From Oreocharis arfaki (taxonomy: Eukaryota; Chordata; Aves; Passeriformes; Paramythiidae), in contig VZRR01007613.1 of NCBI GenBank assembly GCA_013398015.1, forward strand, positions 108,884-172,883: DNA of 64,000 nucleotides. Direction: 5' to 3'. A model generated the notes under the pieces. It had not been told where the DNA came from. It saw only the letters and a program-made list of their open reading frames with translations, and did not search any database. The position numbers and the translations under genes were made by a program. Each line of letters starts with the position of its first letter. Positions within the stretch are counted from its first letter, which is position 1. Below, piece after piece: positions 32,201-44,100 of the stretch.

Positions 32201-35200
32201 GGGGTGAACCTGCCCAGCTGCAAATACTCCCTGCTTTCTTCTGCAGCCTCTGGAGCCTCACAGCCCCATTGTGGCTCCCCCCTTCTCCTGTCTGGTCACA
32301 TCCCTCTAAATCAAAAGTTGTAATAGCAAAGAAGAGTTGGGCAGATTAAAACGCAGGGAAATGATAGCAAAGGTGGTTTTTTCGGGGCTGAGAGGAAAGA
32401 CAGGGAGGAGGGAGGGAGGAGATGTTTCCGGATACCTTGTCTTTTCAAAGAACTCACAGGATTCAGATGGTTGGAGTGATCTTGGCAGGCTAAAAACCCA
32501 ATCTGCTGGAAATCATATACCTCAAATGATGTGCTCTTGCTGCTGATCGGCCCTGTATATTAGGGCTGAATAGGTACAGTATTGAATTCATCTCGAGTTT
32601 TCATTTGCACCAGTTACAGCCTGTTTGACAAGGTTTGAGTGGAATTTAAAAGGCTTTTACTGAAAACAGTCATGGAAGGAGCGAGGTTTGATGGGTTTTC
32701 TCAAGGGCTGAGCAGCACCAGGGGCTGGGAAGGCTGGGCTTGCTCTGTCCTGTACCCCAAGCTGCCACACGGGAGAGTAGCCAAGGCTTATACTTAATTA
32801 ATTGAAATACTGATTAATATTGCCCTTGCTGTTGTAATGACATTCAGGTCTTCTCCTTCCTAGTGCTTTAACTACTGGAGTCTCCGTCAGCGTTGTGAAG
32901 TGCTGAAGTTCTGTTGATCTAAAGGCAAAACACATTTATGGCCGTGTCGCTTGGGCACAGCTCTGGTGTCCCTCAGCAGGGGGACACCCCAGCTTGACCC
33001 TCAGCTGAAAGAAGGGTGGAAAAATCCTTCTCCAGAGGCGACCTTCATGTTTGGAGAAACCAGCCACTGCCTCCTGGTGTCCCCCAGTGTGGGTTTTGCA
33101 GGAGGGACCCCCTTGCAGCTCTGACCTGGGGCACAGGGCACCTCGTGTGGGGCACAGGGAGGTGTCAGAGCTGATTCCAGCACAGTTGCTGAGTTGGGTT
33201 TATTAGTTCCTTCCTTATCTTGAGAGTTCTGCCAGATGGTCCATAAATTCTGCGCTCTTTGTGTCCACTATCAGCAGACATCCATTTTGCCCAAGCTTTG
33301 TTAACCTCCCCCTAAGCCTGAGATCACTGAAACATGTCAAACCCTAAACTTAACAAGGCAATTCTACCAGCTAGTAATTTGGGGTTTTTTTCTAATGCAT
33401 GAGCTTGGTTATTAGCTGCTATCTGTTGATCAGGTTTGAAAATATACAATTATCAAGCATCAAAAGTATCTGTGTCTTTTCTCTATCTCTACACTTTCGT
33501 AAGAAAATTTTTACATATTCCACATTTTGCCACAGCCCTGTGACCCTTGGCAAGTCTGTGGCCATTTGTGCTCATGCATGGCCCCCTTAGCCCCAGGAGG
33601 GGATGAGGAAACTTCACTCCAGTCCCTGGAATCTGGGTGGTGCAAGGCCCTTGGCATGAGGGCTGCAGGCAGGGGAGGTGGTGCTGCAGTTAGAAATAGA
33701 TATAAATATGTTTTATTTTACACATAAATACAAAGGAGGTGTTCGGGGTCGTCCCGAGGAGGCTGGTTAGGTTTAAGGCATCCTGACCTCTCAGGATTTG
33801 TTTCTATTTTCAAGGGGCTGCTGAGGGGAATGAGACCTTGTGTAGTGTTAATTAGCTGCAGATCTTTCTGCTGGGCTACCCTTTAGAAAATGATACTCTT
33901 GCTTCAGAGTTTGGGCAGCTGTGTGTGTTTTCATAACTGGGAAACAACTGGCTTTAATAACTTTGGGAAGAAAAACCACCAAGGCTCCTGTTCTGGAACA
34001 ATGCCAACACCAGATGCATTTAAAAATTGCACACTCTAGGCACCTGTGCTAGCAAATGCAGCTGGGAACAGCAAACTCGAGGCACCTGTGGTCCCAGCGC
34101 CAGCTGGGAACAGCAGAATGAAGGTGCCAGCAGCCACTAAAGTGCTGAATCCTTGAGGTTTTGTGCCCATTCACGCTTTGCTTGCCTCTGCTCAGGAGGA
34201 AGGAAAGGTCTTGGCCTGGAGCAGCAAACTTCCAAGGGAGCAAGTTTTGGGGAAATGACCATAAGGAGAGAAAAGTAATTCATTCAGAGGTGCTTCAACC
34301 CCGTGGGAAGCCTTATCAGGAGGTTGGAGAAGTTCTCCACGCAGATCCAAGGAAGCTTATCTCTGCTCCTTGGGGCAGCTAGTGCAGGTATGCCCGGTTT
34401 TCCTGATTCCCCTTTAAAGCAGGAGAGGCTTTTCTTTGAAGTAAGCTCTTGTTTCCAGGGAAAAGAAATCATTATTTCTGCTTAAATAAATGCTTGGAAC
34501 AATCTTCCATGCCTTCCTGTGGATAATCACAGGAAACATATCACATGATACTAGCAAGCCTTGTGGTACAGAGTGTTTTTAAGTAAAGCAGGACTGTTTT
34601 GATGGGTACATTGTGGCTTGGGAATTGGCTCTTTGAAACTGATCTTTAAAGTTCTTAATGAGAGCACTTAAAATGGAGCAGGGACAGTAGCAGGCTGAGT
34701 GAAAAGGAAAATGTGAGATAAGGAGGATGCACTTAAGGGAGAATACTCGGGGAAAAGTAGCAAGCCTTGAAAATGGAAGGAGGGTTTGTTGTTGTGAAGA
34801 TTTGAGAGTAAAGGATGGATTAAGAAGCAGAAATAATAAATGCTGGCAGTTGAGGGGTGGGTAAACAGCTCAAAAGCTGAGCAAGAGAATGGTATAAAAG
34901 TAAAGTTTTTGCAATACAGCTTAGCTAAGTAGGGATGGCTTCAGAGATGGTGGATTAACTGTTTCACATTTCACTGCACCTCAGTGTTTGCATTTCAGGA
35001 AGGTGTCAGGGGACCAGCCAGAACTCTCTGCGATAAAACCCACACAAATAACAAACTGATTATCTCCTGGTCTCCTCAGTTCTGCAATACCCACTGACTT
35101 CATGAGTCTTGTACTGTCTCAAGCCACTTCCAAGTCCAGCTTGACTCACGAACCGCGGGGACAAGAGCTGTGTCACTGAGCTCAAGATGAGCTTGCGGTA

Positions 35201-36603
35201 TTCTGCTGCTTGTTTTCTTTTCCTCAGTGCTGTTGGCTCATGTACAGAGAGTTGAGGCTCTCTGAGGTGTCTGGGCTGGTTTCTACTGAGCAATTTTCCC
35301 TGGAAAAACAGAGTGGAGTCTCTGTAGCCCCCTTGTACCATCAGTCCCGGCTCCAGACAATCGGTGCATTCACTCCATTTTTATATTCCACCTGAAGCAG
35401 CATCTGGCTGCCTGTCCTCAGCCAGCAAGTGTTTCCAGTGTTCTTGTCCCTTAAATTCTAAAACATCTTTTCTGCTGAATATTAGAAGCTGTTTTCAAGA
35501 ATTTTTAGCTGTAAATATGCCCTTTTAAATTCTGGTAATCTTGAAAATACTGGTTAATTCAAGGTAGTGATTATTGTTTTGGTGTTGAAAAATGATGTCC
35601 CATCATTAAGGGTGCTCTGAAACCCAGTTGGAACTTGGCTGCTTAACTTGACCAAATTAAAAGTACACAATTGAAATAGAAAATAAACTGTGTAGATTAC
35701 TCAGTGTGTGGCTGTGGCTTATGCTTGAGGCTCATGAAGCAATTGGAGATGAATGGTCTTGCCTGCTGTTCCTTTTTGTGCAGAGCATGGCTGAAAGCAC
35801 TACACAGTGTTGGAAATCTCAGACTGATGATTCTTTTCTCTTTTGCTAAAAGGTTACTGAGTTGGAAAAAAAAAAGGGGGGGGTAAAAAAAAAGGAATCT
35901 GACCCCTCCTCTGCTTCCCTCCATCCTCCCAGTCTGGGGAAGGCCCAGAGGTTTCGTGCTGCTCACACACCAGGTCTCACTATTTAGGCTGTTAGTGTTC
36001 TCTGCAGAAATATTTCTTTGTAGGGGTTTTTAAAGAAATTCTAGAACGGAAATGCGTTCTTATAGCCCAAGATTAAAAATACTTTGCTTAACCTGTATTT
36101 TTGCTTTATCTTGTCCATTTGCTCCATTCCTACCCACACAGAGCAGTCGCCATAATATTGTGAATATCTGAGAAGATTGTAGGTACTGGATATGTCTAAT
36201 TGTAGGTGTCTGAGAGCATAACATTCCTGGTAGAAAAATCATGATCTCTGATTAATGCATTTGCACTCATCTCTGCCTTCTGAGTTAGTGTTTTCTTCAG
36301 CCACAAGTGCAGCTCATGATTTCCGGTCATGAATGACAGGAAAATTTGTAAACAGCAAAAAGATGATGAAAGCCCTGTGAATTCAACAGGGCTTGAGTAT
36401 GTTAATATCTGCTGGTAAGTGCTGCTTTCTAAACTGATATTACTAAAAAATAGATTTTAAGAGCTAAAACCACTTGAGAGAGTGTGGATGGTTTCACAAA
36501 ATAATATGGCCATAGAGCATTATATGGAATAATTGCGTGTTTAGGATGCTTTTTAATATACTTGATGGCAACAAATGTGTTCAGACAAGTTGTATGTTCA
36601 TGG

Positions 36604-36643
<40 letters not shown>

Positions 36644-39364
36644 TATCTTTGTTAAGTAAATTTGGTGTCAGGAAGCACAGAGCTGATATTCAAATATTCT
36701 CATTGCCACACTGGAAGCTGTTGTTCTGTAGTCCTTCAGGAATGTGGTGGCTGTCTTACAGGGAAAGCACTGAGCTGGGCCAGCACAGTGGAAGAATTGC
36801 ATTCCACTGCAACACACTGGAACAAAATAAACCCTGTCCGCCCCACTGGCAATACCAGTGAGGGACAGGGGAAGCTCAGGGTGTGTAACAGCTGTGTTTG
36901 AAAAACTAACCAAACAACAAAACCCTCCCTAAACCCCACAAAAAATAAAAATCCTCCAACCCCACAACAAGGAGACCTCTTTTGCCCACCCTGTACATCA
37001 GTATCCAAGCAGAATGGAGTGGCCATTTTTCAAAATGATGTGGATTTTGTGACCCTTGTGGCTTTAGATTGCCATTTAGATTTATCCCATGTGGTGGCTC
37101 TTCTATATCTGCTCCCTGCCACTCTGCTCTACAGGGAGAGTTGGACAGACTGTGTTTTTTACCCAGAACCGATACCCCAGGCATCTTTCCAGGGGATTTC
37201 AGCTCCTTGTATTTTCCAAACCTTGTTGGGGAGGGGACTCCCTGTGGGGCTGCCTGGTTCTGTGTTGGGTTAATATCAGCTGATGTCAGTCCATGTGAGT
37301 TGGAGCCCTTCAGCCCTCTGTTACAGATCACTGGAAGTTACTTGGCTCAGTCTGCATTCTGTTCCCTTCTACCTCAAAGGTCGGGTGTGCATTGCAGACA
37401 CCACTGCTTCATTGAAAGTCACGGAATGTAGCTCTCCAGACTGTATTTTTGATTTCCTAAGTGTTCAGAACAATATGTTAAAGGTCTTTCTCTGTTATTC
37501 TGTAATGTAGTGGTGCACGGTGTTGTCAGTCACCTTTTATCATGGCTAGATAGATTCTTCCCCTTAATTGCCATGACAGATTCATTTGCAAAACCTCTGA
37601 GGTGGATTGCTGACTTTTTGCATGGAAGGAAGGTGGCCTTTCTGACCAAGCACTAGAAACAATCCTAGTCCACAAAATCTTGAGTATTATTACTGTCAAA
37701 GCCAGCTCTGTACTTGTCATAATATTCTGTTCTGTAATTCTGTGCTTCGGGTAAATGGGTCACTAGATAAGATTGACAACAGCCTCAGCAATGAAGGGTT
37801 TTAAGCTGGAAACTGGATGAGAAAGCAGAGCAATTTCTTTCAAGAGAAATTACACTGATGTTATTTGTTATTGCTGCAGTTAGAGATCTGTCAGTGTTTC
37901 CAATTTTCAATCTCGCTTTCTAGAAGACTAAAAACATGTATTTTGAGGCAGAACTTTTAATGCAAAGACCTTTTTTTTTTTACTGTCATCTCTCTTATGT
38001 GAAGGTCATAATTTCTTATTGCTCTGGGAACAGCAGGAAAACATTGGTGGTGGATGGTCTTCCTATGTTCTCCAAAATAAAGAAACTGGTCTGGCCAGAC
38101 TACGCTGGTGTGGTGACATTCCTAACCCTTTCTCAATTGAGAACTGGTATGTGGTCACTGATCAGCACAGGTCTCCTACCTGTATCTGGGAAGTGCCTAA
38201 GTCACTTAAAAAAACCCCAAAAAACACTCCAGCTTCAGACATACCTTGAAACTTCCTATTTAAAGAACATGAAATTTCAACAAAATGCTATTGAGAAAGG
38301 ATAACCCAGTATATCTCTCCATAAACTACTCAACTGTCCTTGGAAGTGAAAAGGCACAAAATACTTTCTAGAGTATTTTTCTGTGTTAGTTATATGAGGC
38401 AGATCCAAATATGGTGAGATGCTCAGATTCAAGGACCTCTTGGGGTATTTTGGTAGCTTGTTGACAGGTGAAATTGGGCCCTTCCCCATCTTTCCACTGC
38501 TTCCTAGAGGTGGTCTCAAAGTCTTCATTGATAAGCACTTGAGTATCTTTTTAACAATTAAAAAAATGCATATTGGCAGCATGGAAGTGACGATTTTGAG
38601 ATGTGCTTTGTTTGTAGGGGTTAATTTAGGTTTGATTTAAGGCAGTTTGGGTTTTTTCCTGCTCTACTATTTTGCCAGGCTCCTCATGACAACCTGTCAG
38701 CTCAGGAATTCCAGTGTTGGTATGGGGTGGTGTTTTGGACAGAATGAAGGGAACAAGACAAACAGGGAGCGTGCAGAAGAGATTGCAGCAGTGAGAGTCA
38801 TGCTTTCAGCTTCCTCAGCCATCCAAGTTTATCTTGTTTGTCTTTGTGCATTTCTGATGAAGCATTGGGAATGAAGAAAAAGAACTTGGGCATAATTGGG
38901 TGGGGTTTTGGGTTTTTTTTTATTTGAAGCTCTGACTGCTGCATGTGCCCTCCATGTGGACCAGTGTGAAAACTAAAAGCATCTGCAAAACAGGTTTGTT
39001 TTTACCCTGCGATTGTGTCGTGGCTTGCACAGTCTTGCAGGGCATGAACAAAATAAATTTTCTGAGTGCAAGAAAAGTCAGTAGCTGGAAAATTGCCCTT
39101 TGTCAATTGTCTGCAGTTGCTCACCTTGCTGTTGCCTAAACCTGTTAGTGATGGTGAGTTTGAAGCATGTAAAACAAAAAAAGCAGGTGCAAGTACACTG
39201 ACACCGTGTGTGGTTACAAATTCAGAGCTGGTGGTGTCACACTGAAGGAAAGACTCTTACTGCTTGCACAGTGAAAGGGTGCATTGCTTGGTGCCTCTGA
39301 GAGACCTGGAATGTCAGAAAGACTTTGTCACAGTGTGTGATGCCCTCCTCCGAAAGCTCTGCCA
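29233..39364. other. Intergenic DNA, GC to AT transition
   Basis: No gene was recognised. By eye the base composition shifts from GC-rich to AT-rich mostly between 30 and 35 kb. Simple features include a 37-T homopolymer at 36606-36642 and A/T-rich tracts near 33700-33730 and 35867-35895. A segment around 30545-30600 vaguely resembles a retroelement LTR end but could not be supported. Confidence 0.55.
36606..36642. repeat. 37-base poly(T) tract
   Basis: An uninterrupted run of T. It could be the poly(A) tail of an old retrocopy inserted on the minus strand. However, the following sequence shows no AATAAA signal on that strand in the expected place and no recognisable parent gene. Confidence 0.9.
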
Positions 39365-40209
39365 TGCAGTGGGGACACAGGTATGCCTGACTTAGGTTTC
39401 CATGGAGATTTCTTGTCCCTTGTTACCGTGGGTGGATTTTGCAGATAGTTTTTCTTTGCCTAACCTTCTCTACTTTCCTTTTCCGCTTTGTTTGGTTTTG
39501 TTTTGAGGGGGTGGCAAAAGGATGTTGTGGTTTTTCTTATTGTTTGGGGTTTGTTTCTTTGGGTTGCTTTTTTTTTTCTTTTCTTTTGGTGTTGACAAGT
39601 TGTGAGCTGTTTGGTTTTTTTCCTTTCTGGAGTGAAGGGAGGGGGAAACAGCTGTTCTGCTCAGTGTGTGTGGGCAGGACGAGCTGTGGGTGTTTCACCA
39701 GTGGCGTTTCCTACAAGCTCCATCCATAACTTGTGTGCTAGCTGGTAGCTCCAGGCAGGACAGGGTTCATGCACGATCTCCATTGGGGGTGATGTCTGTG
39801 CTTCACTTCTCACAACGAAAACTGATGTGCACTTTCAGCTCTCAGCAAGCCAGTGGAGCCCTGGCTGTACATATTTGATGTGGAATGTAATTTCCAGCAA
39901 ACGGAATGAGTTGCTCAAGTGTTATTTTCAACTGTCTCCTGTCGCCTTTAACTGTGTTAGCAAGGGTAACACTACACTACTTTTCCTTTTCTAAAATAGC
40001 AAAAGATGCATTTCTTGTTGCAGAAGGTGAACTAGGAGGGGTTTTCTTTGGAAATAAACAGTCTAATGGCGTTGGCTCCCTCTCATACATGACTTTCTTC
40101 TCCCCTACCCAAGGAGGCACTGACCCACCAGACATTTGCAATGTAACCGTAAAGTGCTCTTGTATTTCTGCTTTTATGTCCTCTTATTAAATAGTGGTAA
40201 GCCTGAATG
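39365..40209. repeat. 845-bp duplicated segment, copy A
   Basis: This block recurs at 40319-41163 with a constant offset of 954 bases and no net insertion or deletion. I found three differences (39428 G/A, 39765 G/A, 39774 C/T), all transitions, two of them at CpG sites. Copy A ends exactly at the N gap. It codes for nothing recognisable. See copy B. Confidence 0.97.
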
Positions 40210-40318
40210 NNNNNNNNNNNNNNNNNNNNNNNNNNNNNNNNNNNNNNNNNNNNNNNNNNNNNNNNNNNNNNNNNNNNNNNNNNNNNNNNNNNNNNNNNNN
40301 NNNNNNNNNNNNNNNNNN
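40210..40318. other. Assembly gap (109 N)
   Basis: Unknown bases placed exactly between the end of copy A and the start of copy B of the 845-bp duplication, which suggests two unmerged versions of one locus. Confidence 0.95.
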
Positions 40319-41163
40319 TGCAGTGGGGACACAGGTATGCCTGACTTAGGTTTCCATGGAGATTTCTTGTCCCTTGTTACCATGGGTGGATTTTGCAGAT
40401 AGTTTTTCTTTGCCTAACCTTCTCTACTTTCCTTTTCCGCTTTGTTTGGTTTTGTTTTGAGGGGGTGGCAAAAGGATGTTGTGGTTTTTCTTATTGTTTG
40501 GGGTTTGTTTCTTTGGGTTGCTTTTTTTTTTCTTTTCTTTTGGTGTTGACAAGTTGTGAGCTGTTTGGTTTTTTTCCTTTCTGGAGTGAAGGGAGGGGGA
40601 AACAGCTGTTCTGCTCAGTGTGTGTGGGCAGGACGAGCTGTGGGTGTTTCACCAGTGGCGTTTCCTACAAGCTCCATCCATAACTTGTGTGCTAGCTGGT
40701 AGCTCCAGGCAGGACAGGATTCATGCATGATCTCCATTGGGGGTGATGTCTGTGCTTCACTTCTCACAACGAAAACTGATGTGCACTTTCAGCTCTCAGC
40801 AAGCCAGTGGAGCCCTGGCTGTACATATTTGATGTGGAATGTAATTTCCAGCAAACGGAATGAGTTGCTCAAGTGTTATTTTCAACTGTCTCCTGTCGCC
40901 TTTAACTGTGTTAGCAAGGGTAACACTACACTACTTTTCCTTTTCTAAAATAGCAAAAGATGCATTTCTTGTTGCAGAAGGTGAACTAGGAGGGGTTTTC
41001 TTTGGAAATAAACAGTCTAATGGCGTTGGCTCCCTCTCATACATGACTTTCTTCTCCCCTACCCAAGGAGGCACTGACCCACCAGACATTTGCAATGTAA
41101 CCGTAAAGTGCTCTTGTATTTCTGCTTTTATGTCCTCTTATTAAATAGTGGTAAGCCTGAATG
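40319..41163. repeat. 845-bp duplicated segment, copy B
   Basis: About 99.6% identical to 39365-40209. It begins at the first base after the gap and continues uninterrupted into unique DNA at 41164. The level and type of difference look like allelic variation, so a false haplotype duplication is the simplest reading. A true recent tandem duplication cannot be excluded. Confidence 0.97.
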
Positions 41164-44100
41164 CATGGAGTATAAGGATGTATTAGGAAGTGGTGAGTAA
41201 GCAGATGAGGACAATTTGGCTGTGCAATAAAAGAAAAGTTATAGCTTTAGGTGAGAGAACTGGTGGTCTTCAGCAATTTGGTTTGTGAGAGTTGGTAAAA
41301 CGAGGAGTGGAAGGAAAGATAAGCAGAAGCTGTGAAGTGGTCATAGAGCTGGAAGGGACCAAATGATGCTAGAAGAAAAGTTCAGTTTTAGACACATCGC
41401 ATCAAACTTGGATACATGTTTAAGTTTCAATGGCAAAGAACTTTCTGCCCCTTTCAACAAGCATTATATTAGGCTGTTGGAGTGTACACTGGCTAATGTT
41501 GGTTTTATTAATTAAGCTCATTTGATAGCCTGAACCATAAGTGCATTTCTTCTAACTTGGGTTTAATTTTCAAAAAAACCTTAGTGAAAAGTTGGAAAGT
41601 GTCAGTGACACCATATCTGAGGAAGTAAACCTCTTATTTGCACACCTGCATGGACAAAACGGGGAAATTTGACATCATGCTGCAGTAATTCTAACAAGAG
41701 AATAACAACACTGACAGACATATCTGAGACTACGTAGCAGGCGTAGTGAAGCTGGTGGTGCAGAATTTCTGAATTTTTCTTTTATTCTGAGCTGTGATCT
41801 ACTCTGCCACTGTAGTCAGCCTGTATTAGAAATTCTTGACTGTTTTAGAAGAGCAGCAGTCCTTCAGTGCTGAAGTAGTTGGTTCTATTACTGTTAACCA
41901 TAACATTTAAGCACTCATGTATTGAGAGTTTTGTTGAAGTGTTTTTCTTCACAGCCTTGCGAGACTGACAGTCATTGCCTTTCTTGGGCACAAAGTGACT
42001 TAGAAAAGTGAATTATCTTTAGGTAATTGCATATGGAAAGTGTAAAACTGGTATTATAGCAAAACACTTGGTGATCCCGGGCTCTTGGTTTTTTTCTGCA
42101 AGTGTTTTGCTTTGTCTTTTAGAGTGTGAAACAAAAATGGTGATGAAAATCAGACTCGAGATGGGGCTCATGCTTATGGAACTATGGTTTTAAGAATGGG
42201 GGGTTTTGTATTTGGTCAAGAGTGTTAGTTTTACTGTCTAACATGAATATTCAATGCAAGGTGGTACTCCTGACCTGAGCCTAACGAGTTGAAAATGTTA
42301 TGTTCCATAAAAATAAAGGGTTTATGATCACCAAATAAGTTTGACATGTCTGTGAAACAGCAGCTACCCAGGAAGGACCACACAATCTCTGTGCTATCAA
42401 AGCTCAAAACAGTCTAACCAATTCCAAAAGTTCAATTTCTGTTCCTAAAGGCTGCTTCCATAATGAATTAAGGGAGGCATATCAAATGTAATAATGCATT
42501 GTTATGAAGGTTTCAGTAAACTTGCCAAATGTCAGGCTGCTGGTCCAGTCATGGTGCATTAACTGCTGTGATTAAAGCTGAGCTGTCCTCAGAGCTCACC
42601 TGGCTCTGGGAATTGAGCTGCAATATCCTGCCTGGGGCAGGAGGGAAGTGCACTACAAAGGTTCCACTGAGCAGTGAATATTCAAAGTACTAGATTTCTA
42701 ACAGGTTTAATGCCTGTTCCTCTTAAATGGACCGTACAAATGCTCTGTAGTTCATACAATGAAGGCAATAAACTATTCCCTGTATTTGGAGAATCTACTC
42801 CCCCAGCTGCAGTGTGGCAGCTAGAAATTACTTTTGGTAACTGTAAACACTGCATTGAATGGCGACTTTTGGATGAGAATGGGAAAAAACCTTTTCATAT
42901 TTGACTGGAAGCTCTATGTAAGAAATAAATGGTAGTTCCTGTTTCTGGGTAGGGTCTGTTTAGAACTTGTGCTGAACAGTGAGGTTAACACTTGGGAATT
43001 TATGGATCAGCTTTGTGTCACTCAGAACAAAGGAATGTTAATGCTGATCTTACCAGACACTGGTGGATTTCTCTAGTGTCATGTACAGCGGAATTATGTC
43101 TGGAATGAATGTGTGCATAGCTGAAGTGTTAAGAAAATGTTTCAGGAGGGAAAGCTGAGCTCTTTTGCATACACAGAACTTAGAAACTGCTCTGTGATCA
43201 CTATAAGGAAGCGATAAGTATTTAATTAGGGGCAGGGGAACATGATCAATGTGGAGATTTTTATATTCCAAGAAAATCAGAACTGATACAGGACTGTAGA
43301 TACGTTGGGTTGTGCTCCTTTCTAGGAAGAATCATACATTCGTAGATGAGTTTTGCCCCAAATGATGCCACAAGCACTTTGCAGGCTGAATGTAGAGGTC
43401 ACATCAGTCATCCCTGGTTAACTGTGACCAACAGAGCAGAGCAAAGCTACCTGAGAGAGCAGGGTAGAAAATGCTGAGGAATGATGGATCTAGCTGGAAA
43501 GGAAAGGTGAGCTTCAGTAAGCAGACAGCAGCTGAAGCAAGCTGATGTTTAGCCAGGACACCTTGCTAATTCCCCCCAAACACTGCATGGCAGATGAGGA
43601 ATCATTTCCCTCATAAAGAAAACGAGTTTCAGGGTAGCTTGCTCCACATGCAAGAACTTTGAAACGTGTTCTTGGACTGGAATATTTCCTTGTGCAGGCA
43701 AAGTGAATGAAGGCATTCAGGAGTGATGGGGAAAGTGCAATAATTAAATCTTGAGTTTGGCTTGCAGAGGAAAAACCATTTGTGTACAATCAAGTGGTTG
43801 GTGTTTCACCTTCCTTGAGACTGCAGAATGATGTGCAACAGCGAGTGGTGGAAGGCAGCACTTTCCCTGGATAGATGGTTTCTCCTCATTCATTAAATGC
43901 CGATAGAAAACGCCTCGCATGGGCAGCAGCAGTAGGGGCAGGACTGTGAGCAGGGAGAGAAGGACATAATGGAATGTCACTCCCTTCCTTGTAGCATAAT
44001 GTGACCTTTCCATTAAACTAACATTATGCTGTTTGCACAGGAGAGCTAAGGTAGTATTTTTAGGGGGCAATAGTCAAGTTAATTAGGCAGCTGTAACTTA

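Noticed and set aside
39439..39729. 96-codon hydrophobic open frame, present twice (also 40393-40683)
   Set aside because: The exact repetition reflects the assembly duplication, and the Phe/Cys-rich sequence is a T- and G-rich tract translated, not a recognisable membrane protein.
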